Positions 1 through 8,589 of a DNA stretch of 64,000 bases are shown in pieces. Both the position numbers and the translations under genes were made by a program. Each line of letters begins with the position of its first letter. Positions within the stretch are counted from its first letter, which is position 1. The notes under the pieces are model-generated. The model had not been told where the DNA came from and did not search any database. It saw only the letters and a list, made by a program, of their open reading frames with translations. The stretch is taken from positions 1 to 64,000 of the forward strand of contig NZ_JAKLJA010000011.1 of NCBI RefSeq assembly GCF_022213065.1, given 5' to 3'. The DNA comes from Paraburkholderia tagetis (GTDB lineage: Bacteria; Pseudomonadota; Gammaproteobacteria; Burkholderiales; Burkholderiaceae).

Positions 1-2
1 TG

Positions 3-89
3 AATAGCACCGGAACCCATTTCTTCGCAAAATTCATCACAGAAAGGCAGGACCCCGAGACATTCGAGATGTTCCGACTGGGAACCTAG
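3..89 (+). CDS. C-terminal end of an unidentified protein (cut by window edge)
   Basis: An open frame enters from the left edge and ends at a TAG at 87-89, giving 28 residues that include FFAKFITERQ and end in MFRLGT. Codon choice looks like coding sequence, but the piece is too short to assign to a family. The next plus-strand gene starts about 570 bases later, so this is probably the end of its own transcription unit. Confidence 0.4.
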   Translation, partial: NSTGTHFFAKFITERQDPETFEMFRLGT

Positions 90-225
90 CCGAAAATGGG
101 CTCGAATTCGGCACTCACGAGTCCATTAGGTAAACCGATAATATGGATTTCCCGAATATTGACAAAATCCTTTCAATCTAAATTTTTTGCGCGCGGCATT
201 ATTTTCATCTTCGATGAACCTGGCA

Positions 226-438
226 TTAGTCTTTTGTGTTATTTACGCGCGCGCATCCGCACTGAAGAGGAGGCGCACGATGGCTTCCATAAGCTAAACC
301 GATCGTCATCTTCGGAAATCCATCTTGGACGCGATGATCCAGAACAGGCACAATTTCTCCCGTTGCAATCGAGTAAAACCCGTACCTTTCGTTCGGGTTC
401 GTCGTAGCCCCGGTTAGTTCGAATGCGCATCGCCAGGC
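226..438 (-). pseudogene. Possible remnant of a minus-strand gene (no start codon)
   Basis: On the minus strand a frame of 70 codons runs between a TGA at 439-441 and a TAA at 226-228. It lacks a plausible start codon. Its central part (NERYGFYSIATGEIVPVLD, then HRVQDGFPKMTIGLAYGSH) has a protein-like composition that the other frames lack. I read it as the decayed 3' part of a lost gene of unknown family. Local base composition is more AT-rich than the neighbouring genes. The rest of 90-659 shows no convincing gene. Confidence 0.3.
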
Positions 439-659
439 TCACGGTTCAATAACAAGATGGCGCATTAGTGCTGGAAATGCCTTCAAGTACCCACTTTTTC
501 GTGTGGATTCCTTTTCTCCACACCGGTCTCGCCCTCCCCCTTGCCGATCCTGGCGCATGCCACCCGGAACCCTCGATGTGGCGCTTTCATCTGGCGTAGT
601 CAGCCGCTCTTCGTTACGCGCTTGACGTATTCATCAGTTGTTTTGCCAAAGGATTCCCT

Positions 660-2723
660 GTGCCGCACGCCTCTGCCGCGCCGCTTCGGTCGCGCCGCCC
701 ATTCACTGTCGATTTTGGAAAGCTGTCTTTCTCGTTAAGCACTTTTCTCGCGGCGGCGCTCGTGCTTATTATCTCGTTCGCGGCGAGTTTGCCGCGTCCG
801 TGGTGGGCGCTTTTGACGGTTTATGTGACGGCGCAGCCAATGGCCGGCGCATTTCGCCCCAGAACGATTTACCGTCTCGCGGGTATTGCCACAGGGGCTT
901 TCGTCACCATTCTGGTGGCGCCCAATTTACAGAATTCCCCTCTGTTACTGGTTTTATGCCTCGCAATCTGGATTGGGCTGTGCATTTATCTGGCGGTACT
1001 CGATCGCACGCCGCGGGCATTCCTGTTTCAGATGGCCGCATTCAGTTCCGCAGTCATTTGCTTTCCCTATCTAGATGATCCTTCGAACATTTTCACGACG
1101 ACCATTTCGCGCGTCGAGGAAATGACGGTGGCCATTCTTTGCGTGACGATCGCACACCGGATCCTTCGGCCCGTCGACATCCGTGAGGTCATTCACGAGC
1201 GCGCACTCGCCTTCCTCTCCGATGCGTGCCGCTGGACCGCCGAGGCGTTCGGCACGCACCACACGCGGTTCGAGTACGAGCACCGCCGCAAGCTGGCAGT
1301 CGACGTGACGGAGCTCGGCATGATGGCCGTGAATCTGCGCTACGACCCGCGCTTCGCCCATGCCACGCGCGACACGGTGCGCGAATTGCAGCACCGGCTC
1401 GCGGTGCTGCTTTCGATTGCATCGGCGGCCGCCAATCGGCTCGAGCAACTGCGTGCCTTGAATGCGGTCGATGCCGAAACCGAGGCGCTGGTCGGCTCGT
1501 TGATCGACAGCCTCAAGTCCCCGCAGGATGTTGCCGAAGCGCTCGACGAAGGCCTCGTGTCGCGTTGCCGTGCGCTGGCCGCGAAGCACTTGCGCAGCAC
1601 GGAGTGGACTTCGTTGCTCGCCGCCAACCTGTTCGAGCGCACCGCCGAATTCGTCGAGACGCTGCACATTGCGCGCGGCCTCGTGCGCGCATTCGCCGAG
1701 GGCGATCTCGACCATGAGATCCAGAAGCACGTCGCAAGCGGCGGCGACAACTTCCCGCTCGCGCGCGATCACGGCGTGGCGCTGCTGGCCGGCGCCGCGA
1801 TGACCACGGCCATCATGATCTATTGCGCCGTGTGGATCCTGCTCGCGTGGCCCAACGGCGCGGCGACCGCGGCGTTCGCGGCGCTGGTGACCTGTTCGTT
1901 CGCGGCTCAGGACGACCCCGCGCCCATGATCGGCCGCTACCTGATTGCGACGCTCACGACGTTCCCGCTGGCCGCGCTCTATCTGTTCGTGATCCTGCCG
2001 CACGTGGACGGCGCCGGCATGCTCATCGTGACGCTCGCGCCCGCGCTCGTGTGGATGGGCTATATCCAGGCCGACCCCGCGCGCGCCGCGCGTGCGCTGC
2101 CCATGCTCTCGTGCTTCATCGTTGCGATGGGTTTTCTCGACCGCTTCCAGGCCGACTTCGCAGTGTTCATGAACACCGGGCTCGCGCAGGTCGGGGGAAT
2201 CGTGACCACGCTCGTCGTGACCAAGCTGTTTCGATCCGCCAATTCGCGCTGGACCGCCTACCGGATCGTGCGCCAGAACTGGGCGGATCTCGCCCAGCTC
2301 GCCGACCCCGCCCAGCCGCTCGCCGCCAACGCGTGGACAGCCCAGGCCGTTGACCGTCTCGGTCAGGTGGCGGCGCGCATGGCGCTCGCCAACGCCGACG
2401 ACAAGCTGCATGCAGCCGATGGCCTGAGCGACCTGCGCGTGGGCCGCAACATCATCCGCGCGCGCCAGGGCCTGGAGCAGCGCGACGCGCCCGTGCGCCT
2501 CGCGATCGAAGCGGCGCTCGGCGAGGTGTCGGCGCTCTTTCGCGCACAACTGGCCGCGCATCATCCGCTGCCAGGCACGAACCGGTTGCTGGACGCGCTC
2601 GACCGCGCCATCGACATCGTGGCGAGCCAGCCCGCGAAGCGCGGCGACCCCACGCTGATGGCGCTCGTCGGCATGCGCTGCAATCTTTTCCCGCAAACGT
2701 ATTCACACGGAGCCGCAGCATGA
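660..2723 (+). CDS. FUSC-family inner-membrane efflux protein (AaeB-like)
   Basis: A 687-residue protein starting at GTG 660. It has the FUSC/aromatic-acid-exporter layout: an N-terminal cluster of hydrophobic helices (about residues 22-170), a long cytoplasmic stretch (about 175-370), a second helix cluster (about 375-530) and a soluble C-terminus. The RPWWALLTVYVTAQP segment is typical of the family. Relatives such as E. coli AaeB pump hydroxylated aromatic acids with an HlyD-type adaptor. The next three genes (DUF1656, adaptor, outer-membrane factor) overlap or nearly touch, so all four should be one operon building a tripartite pump. The substrate cannot be read from the sequence. Confidence 0.88.
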   Translation: MPHASAAPLRSRRPFTVDFGKLSFSLSTFLAAALVLIISFAASLPRPWWALLTVYVTAQPMAGAFRPRTIYRLAGIATGAFVTILVAPNLQNSPLLLVLCLAIWIGLCIYLAVLDRTPRAFLFQMAAFSSAVICFPYLDDPSNIFTTTISRVEEMTVAILCVTIAHRILRPVDIREVIHERALAFLSDACRWTAEAFGTHHTRFEYEHRRKLAVDVTELGMMAVNLRYDPRFAHATRDTVRELQHRLAVLLSIASAAANRLEQLRALNAVDAETEALVGSLIDSLKSPQDVAEALDEGLVSRCRALAAKHLRSTEWTSLLAANLFERTAEFVETLHIARGLVRAFAEGDLDHEIQKHVASGGDNFPLARDHGVALLAGAAMTTAIMIYCAVWILLAWPNGAATAAFAALVTCSFAAQDDPAPMIGRYLIATLTTFPLAALYLFVILPHVDGAGMLIVTLAPALVWMGYIQADPARAARALPMLSCFIVAMGFLDRFQADFAVFMNTGLAQVGGIVTTLVVTKLFRSANSRWTAYRIVRQNWADLAQLADPAQPLAANAWTAQAVDRLGQVAARMALANADDKLHAADGLSDLRVGRNIIRARQGLEQRDAPVRLAIEAALGEVSALFRAQLAAHHPLPGTNRLLDALDRAIDIVASQPAKRGDPTLMALVGMRCNLFPQTYSHGAAA

Positions 2724-2947
2724 TGATCGAAGAGATCCGCCTCTTTGGGGTCTATATGCCATCCGCCCTGTTCTGGGCAGTCATTGCATTGACTGTCACG
2801 TTCCTGCTGCGCGGGGCGTTGCTGCGCTTGCCGTTGCGCCAGTTGCTCTGGCATCCGGCACTGATCGATCTGGCTGCGTTCTTCGCGCTCTGGTGGGGCA
2901 TCACCCGCCTCGCCGACACCTGTTTCCCGCACGGCTTCATTTCCTGA
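2720..2947 (+). CDS. DUF1656 small membrane protein (AaeX-like)
   Basis: A 75-residue protein with two hydrophobic segments (about 12-32 and 42-62). Its ATG overlaps the stop codon of the FUSC gene by four bases (ATGA), so translation is probably coupled. Proteins of this size in this position are the DUF1656/AaeX family, an accessory of FUSC-type aromatic-acid pumps with no established biochemical role. The adaptor gene starts one base after its stop. Confidence 0.85.
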   Translation: MMIEEIRLFGVYMPSALFWAVIALTVTFLLRGALLRLPLRQLLWHPALIDLAAFFALWWGITRLADTCFPHGFIS

Positions 2948-2948
2948 C

Positions 2949-3848
2949 ATGCAGCGATTCACCAGTTTCCTCCGCACCGCCCTGACCGTGGCAGTCATCC
3001 TGGGCATCCTCGGCGCGATCTACGCGCTGTGGATCCGCTATCAAATCGAGCCGCTCACGCGCGACGGCAAGGTGCGAGCCGATATCGTGCCCATCGCGCC
3101 CGACATCAGCGGGCTCGTTACGGACGTGCGCGTGCACGACAACCAGAAGGTCAAACAGGGGCAGGTGCTGCTGGTGATCGACCCGTCGCGCTATCAGATC
3201 GCGCTCGCCCAGGCCAGCGCCAATCTGCAAAGCGAGCAAGCGGACTACGACGAAGCCGTGCGCGAAGACCGGCGCAACCGCTCGATGCCCGATGTCGTCG
3301 CCACCGAATCGACCGAGCAAGGCACCGCGCGCGTCGAGAAACTGCGCGCCGCGCTCGCACAAGCCAAATCCGCACGCGATCTCGCGGCGCTCAATCTCGA
3401 ACGCACGCTCGTGCGCGCCCCCGTCGACGGCACCGTGACCAACGTTGGCCTGCTGCCCGGCGTTTATCTCACCGCAGGCAAAGGCGCGATGGCGCTCGTC
3501 AGTCAGGAGTCGTTGCGCGTGGAAGGCTATTTCGAGGAAACCAAGCTGCCGGCCATTCATGTGGGCGACCCCGCGAGCGTCTATCTGATGGGCGTGGCGA
3601 ACCCGATCCGCGGTCACGTGCAAAGCATTGCGGGCGGTGTGCAGGACCGCGAGCGCGAAGGCGGCGATGCGCAGCTCGCCAACGTGAATCCCTCGTTCAC
3701 ATGGGTGCGACTCGCGCAGCGCATTCCGGTGCGCATCGCCATCGACTCGGTGCCGCCTGGCGTGCGTCTCGTGCCGGGCCAAACCGCCTCCGTGGAAATT
3801 CAATCCCGCGCGGGCGATGTCGTGGTGCGCAGGAGCCTGCCATGGTGA
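2949..3848 (+). CDS. HlyD-family periplasmic adaptor subunit (AaeA/EmrA-like)
   Basis: A 299-residue membrane-fusion protein. It has one N-terminal transmembrane helix (about 8-30), a first lipoyl half (APDISGLVTDVRVHDNQKV, from about residue 49), an alpha-hairpin (about 80-150), a second lipoyl half (LVRAPVDGTVTNV) and a beta-barrel domain containing GYFEETKLP. It would link the FUSC pump to the outer-membrane factor encoded next. It starts right after the DUF1656 gene and its end overlaps the next start by seven bases, confirming an operon. Confidence 0.9.
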   Translation: MQRFTSFLRTALTVAVILGILGAIYALWIRYQIEPLTRDGKVRADIVPIAPDISGLVTDVRVHDNQKVKQGQVLLVIDPSRYQIALAQASANLQSEQADYDEAVREDRRNRSMPDVVATESTEQGTARVEKLRAALAQAKSARDLAALNLERTLVRAPVDGTVTNVGLLPGVYLTAGKGAMALVSQESLRVEGYFEETKLPAIHVGDPASVYLMGVANPIRGHVQSIAGGVQDREREGGDAQLANVNPSFTWVRLAQRIPVRIAIDSVPPGVRLVPGQTASVEIQSRAGDVVVRRSLPW

Positions 3849-5266
3849 GCATGCGTGCGATGGGCGTTGCGGCGATCTGTGCGGCGATCTGCGCGGCCCT
3901 CGCGGCGTGCGCCGAAGTAGGCCCTGACTATAAAGTGCCGCCGCAGGCGCTGGTCAATGCGCCCGCTGCCAATGGCGCATTCGTTTCGGGCGCAACGGTC
4001 GCGACCAACGATCCCTTGCCCGATCACTGGTGGCGCCTCTACGAAGATCCCGTCCTCAATGGACTGATCGAAAAAGCCCTCGCCAGCAATGTCGATCTGC
4101 GCGCCGCGCAGGCCAACCTCGAGCGCAGCGACGCGCTGCTCGCGTCGGCACGCACGGCCCGCGAGCCCGACATCGCGGCCGACGCATCGACCAACTACAC
4201 GCAGCAATCCGCACAGGCCGTGCTCTCGCATGTCCAGCCGCCCCGGCACGAGACCTACAACATGGGCATCGCGATCAGCTACGACCTCGATCTCTTCGGC
4301 GGCATCCGCCGCGGCATCGAGGCCGCGAGCGCCGATCGCGAAGCCGTCGTCGCGGCGCGCGACCTCGTGCGCGTGAACGTGGCCGCGCAAACGGCGCGCG
4401 CGTACTCGGACCTGTGCAACGCCGGCAACCAGCTCGACATCCTGCAACAGCAGATCGCGGTGCAACAGCGGCGTCTCGCACTCACGCGCGAAATGATCGC
4501 CCATGGCCGCGCGCCGTCCTTTACGCAGGACCGCGACCAGAGCGCCATTGAAAGCAGCCGCGCGCAGCTCGCGCCGCTACAGGCGCGCAAGCTCAATGCC
4601 GCATTCCGCCTTGCCACCTTGATGGGAAAGCCGCCCGAGCAGTACGACCCTTCCCTGCTCGCCTGCCATACGCCGCTCGCGCTCACGACGCTGATTCCGA
4701 GCGGCGACGGACGCGCGATGCTGAGCCGGCGCCCCGACGTTCGCGCCGCCGAGCGCCAGCTCGCCGCCGCCACCGCGCAGATCGGCGTGCAAACGGCAGC
4801 GCTCTATCCCGACATCAAGATTGGCGCATCGATTGGCTCGACGGGCGGCGCCGCCAGCTTCTTCACCCCGCTCACGAACCGCTTCGCCGTGGGCCCGATG
4901 GTGAGCTGGGATCTGCATCGCGATGCAATCCGCGACCGCATCGAAGCCGCTCGCGCAGGAAGCCGCGTGAGCCTCGCCCATTTCGACAGCACAGTGCTGA
5001 CTGCGCTACGCGAAACGGAAACTTCGCTGGATAATTACGCTGCGGCGCTCGACCGGCTGCAACGGCTCGAGTCCGCGCGCGATGCGGCACGCTCGGTCAA
5101 CGACCGAACCGACCAGCTCTGGCGCGGCGGGAAAGTCGGCGGCCTCGAAGCGCTCGACGCGCAGCGCACCTGGCTTGCCGCCGAAAACGCCGTCGCGGCT
5201 GCGCAAGCGGACGTCAATAACAACCAGATTTCAACGTTTCTGGCACTCGGAGGTGGATGGCAATGA
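3842..5266 (+). CDS. Outer-membrane efflux lipoprotein, NodT family
   Basis: A 474-residue TolC-type outer-membrane factor. I chose ATG 3842 because it yields a lipoprotein signal (lipobox LAAC, Cys at about residue 21) and overlaps the adaptor stop codon; the frame is open further upstream but only antisense-like to the adaptor. The body carries the EVGPDYKVP start typical of NodT proteins and the two repeated outer-membrane-efflux domains, including SRRPDVRAAERQL. It should form the exit duct of the tripartite pump encoded upstream. Confidence 0.9.
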   Translation: MVSMRAMGVAAICAAICAALAACAEVGPDYKVPPQALVNAPAANGAFVSGATVATNDPLPDHWWRLYEDPVLNGLIEKALASNVDLRAAQANLERSDALLASARTAREPDIAADASTNYTQQSAQAVLSHVQPPRHETYNMGIAISYDLDLFGGIRRGIEAASADREAVVAARDLVRVNVAAQTARAYSDLCNAGNQLDILQQQIAVQQRRLALTREMIAHGRAPSFTQDRDQSAIESSRAQLAPLQARKLNAAFRLATLMGKPPEQYDPSLLACHTPLALTTLIPSGDGRAMLSRRPDVRAAERQLAAATAQIGVQTAALYPDIKIGASIGSTGGAASFFTPLTNRFAVGPMVSWDLHRDAIRDRIEAARAGSRVSLAHFDSTVLTALRETETSLDNYAAALDRLQRLESARDAARSVNDRTDQLWRGGKVGGLEALDAQRTWLAAENAVAAAQADVNNNQISTFLALGGGWQ

Positions 5267-5454
5267 ACCTGTCTAACGTATTCGTCGAGCCTGCCCCGGG
5301 CGCCCGTCATCAACCGTCCTTTCGCTCGATGTTCGAAAATCATCCTCCTGCACCACACCGCGCGCCACACGAAGACATTCGCGGCCGCTCCGCAAACGAT
5401 GGCGAGAAAGACCCGGCCAACGATCCATCATCCAACCAGCGGAGCAAGAGGACC

Positions 5455-6438
5455 ATGCAGCGTAATCCACTTCTTCGGAACATCAGCTATCTGCTCGCGA
5501 TCGACGAGCATCGCAACTTCACGCGCGCAGCCGATGCGTTATGCGTGTCCCAGTCGGCGCTCTCGCAGCGGGTCCGGCAACTGGAAGAGGAAGTCGGCGC
5601 GCAGTTGTTCGATCGCAGCGGGCGCGTGGTTCGCGTCACCGATTTCGGCGCCGTCTATCTGGAGTACGCGCGCCGCGCCTATAACGACCTGCTCACCGCG
5701 CAGCGCGCCATGCAGGACGTGCACGACCTTTCGCGCGGCCAGTTGCGGGTCGCCTTTACCCCGACCTTCACCGAATATCTCGTCGCTCCGGTCATCGAGC
5801 ATTTCCACGAGTTGTATCCGGGCATCGTGGTCGAAATGACCGAGATGTCGCTGGACTCCGTGGAAAGCGCGCTGATCGACGATCAGGTCGATCTCGCGTT
5901 CGGCTTCGTCGACGTGCGCTCCGAGGAAATCGAAGCGGAGCCGCTGTTTCCCGAGCAATTGATGCTGGTGGTCGGCAAGACGCATCCGCTCGCGCAGCAA
6001 CGCACGCCCATCACGCTGAACCAGTTCGCCAAAATTCCACTCGCGCTGCTGACGACCAGTTTCGTTTCGCGCTTCTATGTCGACAGCTATTTCCAGTCCT
6101 TCGACATGCGGCCCACCGTGGCCCTGCAGGCGAATTCGATCAGCGCGGTGCTCAAGATCGTGAGCCGTGGAAAGATTGCGACGATCCTGCCGAGCACCAT
6201 CGAATTCGAGCATCGCGACCTGCAATACGTTTCGCTGGATCCCGCGTTTCCCGTGCGCACGACCGCGCTTCTCAGGTCGAGGCGCGCGTACCGCTCCACC
6301 GCCGCCGCGGCCTTCACGGCCACGGTGCTCGAGATGCTCAGCAACGGCTGTCTTTCGTCGCTACGCACACTGACGCAGCGGATCGGTCACGGCACGGCCA
6401 TGAGCCCCGAACTTCCGCACGATCGGCGCGAGCCATAA
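5455..6438 (+). CDS. LysR-family transcriptional regulator, CynR-like
   Basis: A 327-residue LysR protein. The frame is open back to 5257, but ATG 5455 is preceded by a purine-rich site (GGAGCAAGAGGA) and starts at the usual LysR N-terminus. The HTH is about residues 5-64 (AADALCVSQSALSQRVRQLE), followed by the substrate-binding domain (about 90-295). The spacing and sequence style resemble CynR. It lies 188 bases after the pump operon on the same strand and is the best candidate for its regulator. The effector is unknown. Confidence 0.85.
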   Translation: MQRNPLLRNISYLLAIDEHRNFTRAADALCVSQSALSQRVRQLEEEVGAQLFDRSGRVVRVTDFGAVYLEYARRAYNDLLTAQRAMQDVHDLSRGQLRVAFTPTFTEYLVAPVIEHFHELYPGIVVEMTEMSLDSVESALIDDQVDLAFGFVDVRSEEIEAEPLFPEQLMLVVGKTHPLAQQRTPITLNQFAKIPLALLTTSFVSRFYVDSYFQSFDMRPTVALQANSISAVLKIVSRGKIATILPSTIEFEHRDLQYVSLDPAFPVRTTALLRSRRAYRSTAAAAFTATVLEMLSNGCLSSLRTLTQRIGHGTAMSPELPHDRREP

Positions 6439-6504
6439 GCGTGGGTACGCGAGCCGGACTCACGCTCGAACGTACCTGACCGTGCATTCTCGTCGACCCA
6501 TTCC

Positions 6505-6708
6505 ATGTCAGCCAGAAAATACCCCACACCGCCAGCCAGTACACCACCGCCCTCGGCCCGTAAAAACAAGGTGCGCATCATCGTCTCGATCGACCCCGAT
6601 CTGCTCGCGGCGCTCGATCATGTAGCCACGCGCAAGGGACTCAGCCGCGCGGGTACGATGTCGCTCGCCTGCGCCGATCTGATCGATCGCGAGCATGAGC
6701 GCCGGTAG
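6505..6708 (+). CDS. Small ribbon-helix-helix-like protein
   Basis: A 67-residue protein. After a basic, proline-rich N-terminus it has a beta strand and two helices (VRIIVSIDPDLLAALDHVA, then RKGLSRAGTMSLACADLI) that fit the ribbon-helix-helix DNA-binding fold of CopG/Arc-type proteins. No toxin gene or obvious partner is adjacent. It converges with the Lrp regulator (4-base gap). It may be an autoregulated small repressor; family assignment is by eye. Confidence 0.6.
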   Translation: MSARKYPTPPASTPPPSARKNKVRIIVSIDPDLLAALDHVATRKGLSRAGTMSLACADLIDREHERR

Positions 6709-6712
6709 CACA

Positions 6713-7237
6713 TCACAACGGCAGCGCATGGGTCGAGAGAATCTCCTTGAGCACCATGAAGCTGCGCACCTGCCGCACGCCGGGCAGATACAGCAACTGC
6801 TCTGCGTGAAGCTGATTGAAACTCTCGTTGTCTCGCGTGCGCACGAGCATGAAGTAGTCGAACTCGCCGGTCACGACGTGACACTCGACGCACCCCGATA
6901 CCTTGCGCGCTGCTTTCTCGAATGCGCTGAACGCCTCGGGCGTCGAGCGGTCCAGCACGAAGCCGATCACGACCAGCATCCCCGCGCCCAGCGCCTTCGG
7001 ATCCAGTAACGCGACGATCCCGCGTATCAACCCAATCTCCTTGAGTCGCTCGACGCGCCGCAGGCACGCGGGCGCGCTCAGCTTCACCTTGGCCGCCAGG
7101 CTCACATTCGAGATCGACGCGTCCAGTTGCAGATGCTTGAGGATCGCGCGGTCGATGCGATCCAGTGCCGGCAGCGTATCCGCCGTGGCTGCGGCCCTGG
7201 TTGTCGCAGTGGTTGCCGATCTCTTGCCTAATTTCAT
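6713..7237 (-). CDS. acdR: Lrp/AsnC-family regulator of acdS (AcdR-like)
   Basis: A 174-residue Lrp/AsnC protein. An N-terminal tail of about 22 residues is followed by a winged HTH (DRIDRAILKHLQ, then VSLAAKVKLSAPACLRRVERL) and a C-terminal RAM ligand-binding domain with the expected GEFDYFMLVRT and LPGVRQVRSFMVLKEI. It is divergent from acdS with 205 bases between the starts, the arrangement known for AcdR/AcdS in Pseudomonas and Burkholderia, where the Lrp protein controls acdS in response to ACC. The regulatory role here rests on that synteny. Confidence 0.85.
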   Translation of the reverse strand: MKLGKRSATTATTRAAATADTLPALDRIDRAILKHLQLDASISNVSLAAKVKLSAPACLRRVERLKEIGLIRGIVALLDPKALGAGMLVVIGFVLDRSTPEAFSAFEKAARKVSGCVECHVVTGEFDYFMLVRTRDNESFNQLHAEQLLYLPGVRQVRSFMVLKEILSTHALPL

Positions 7238-7335
7238 TGCGTCTTGCTCCTGGATTACGAATCAATTGTGTCCATCTAACCAAATATCCGTATCTAAAGT
7301 AGGTTTTGTCGATTTTTTTCGCAAGCACATTTCGC

Positions 7336-7350
7336 TGGCATCGGCTTAGC
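7336..7350 (+). promoter_or_regulatory. Candidate sigma-54 promoter upstream of acdS
   Basis: TGGCATCGGCTTAGC has GG and GC 12 bases apart, as in -24/-12 promoters, with one mismatch in the -12 element (TAGC for TTGC). It lies 92 bases before the acdS start. No NifA-type TGT-N10-ACA site was found upstream by eye, so this is tentative. Confidence 0.3.
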
Positions 7351-7442
7351 ATTGGTCGAGCGGACGCCCGCCGCAATGGCGGCCCAACTGCGCCCCAACC
7401 GCCGCCGCTCCCCGCGTGCGCCAACTCTTCCGGAGACATTCG

Positions 7443-8459
7443 ATGAACCTCCAACGCTTTCCCCGCTATCCGCTGACGTTCGGGCCAACGCCCATCCAGC
7501 CGCTCAAGCGCCTCTCCGCGCACCTCGGCGGCAAGGTCGAGCTCTATGCGAAGCGCGAGGACTGCAACAGCGGCCTCGCGTTCGGCGGCAACAAGACACG
7601 CAAGCTCGAATACCTGATTCCTGACGCGCTCGCACAAGGCTGCGATACGCTGGTCTCGATTGGCGGCATCCAGTCGAACCAGACGCGCCAGGTCGCCGCC
7701 GTGGCCGCGCATCTCGGCATGAAGTGCGTACTCGTTCAGGAGAACTGGGTGAATTACGCGGATGCCGTCTACGATCGCGTCGGCAATATCCAGATGTCGC
7801 GGATGATGGGCGCCGACGTGCGGCTGGTGCCCGACGGCTTCGATATCGGCATTCGCCCGAGTTGGGAGGAGGCGCTCGACAGCGTGCGCAAGGCGGGCGG
7901 CAAGCCGTATCCGATCCCGGCCGGCTGCTCCGAGCATCCGCTCGGCGGCCTCGGCTTCGTGGGCTTTGCCGAGGAAGTGCGCCAACAGGAAGCACAACTC
8001 GGCTTCAAGTTCGATTACATCGTCGTGTGCTCGGTGACGGGCAGCACGCAGGCGGGCATGGTCGTCGGCTTCGCAGCCGATGGACGTGCGGATCGCGTCA
8101 TCGGCATCGACGCCTCGGCGACGCCGGAAAGGACGCATGCGCAGATCGCGCGCATCGCGCGTCATACGGCGGAGCAGGTCGATCTCGGGCGCGATATCCG
8201 CGAGAGCGACGTGGTGCTCGACAAGCGCTTCGGCGGCCCCGAATACGGCTTGCCCAACGAAGGCACGCTGGAGGCCATCCGCCTGTGCGCACGGCTCGAA
8301 GGCGTGTTGACGGATCCCGTCTACGAAGGCAAATCGATGCACGGGATGATCGACAAGGTCCGCCTTGGCGAATTCGAGCCGGGTTCGAAGGTGCTGTACG
8401 CGCATCTGGGCGGCGTGCCCGCGCTCAGCGCGTACAGCTTCCTGTTTCGTGACGGGTGA
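7443..8459 (+). CDS. acdS: 1-aminocyclopropane-1-carboxylate (ACC) deaminase
   Basis: A 338-residue protein, the standard AcdS length from ATG 7443. This PLP enzyme splits ACC, the ethylene precursor of plants, into 2-oxobutanoate and ammonia. Key residues are in place at canonical numbering: PLP lysine Lys51 ([10 protein letters not shown]), Ser78 ([10 protein letters not shown]), Tyr294, Glu295 and Leu322. Glu295/Leu322 separate true ACC deaminases from D-cysteine desulfhydrases. It is divergent from the Lrp-type regulator and followed 130 bases later by an M20 amidohydrolase. It suggests a plant-associated lifestyle. Confidence 0.96.
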   Translation: MNLQRFPRYPLTFGPTPIQPLKRLSAHLGGKVELYAKREDCNSGLAFGGNKTRKLEYLIPDALAQGCDTLVSIGGIQSNQTRQVAAVAAHLGMKCVLVQENWVNYADAVYDRVGNIQMSRMMGADVRLVPDGFDIGIRPSWEEALDSVRKAGGKPYPIPAGCSEHPLGGLGFVGFAEEVRQQEAQLGFKFDYIVVCSVTGSTQAGMVVGFAADGRADRVIGIDASATPERTHAQIARIARHTAEQVDLGRDIRESDVVLDKRFGGPEYGLPNEGTLEAIRLCARLEGVLTDPVYEGKSMHGMIDKVRLGEFEPGSKVLYAHLGGVPALSAYSFLFRDG

Positions 8460-8589
8460 GCGACGGGTGAGTATGGCGTCGGTGCAATATACTCGGCGCT
8501 GCACGGGTTCAAGGCGTCAGCCCGAGCGGCACGCCACCCCACGAGACTCGACGCCCCGCGTCCACGCCCCTTTCAGGAGCCATCACCCC

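Noticed and set aside
1071..2696. Long minus-strand open frame (541 codons) opposite the FUSC gene
   Set aside because: High GC keeps antisense frames open; the composition is Arg/His-rich with no family signature and the plus strand encodes a clear pump.
5257..5454. N-terminal extension of the CynR-like regulator
   Set aside because: The extra 66 residues are low-complexity and unlike LysR proteins; ATG 5455 has a better ribosome site.
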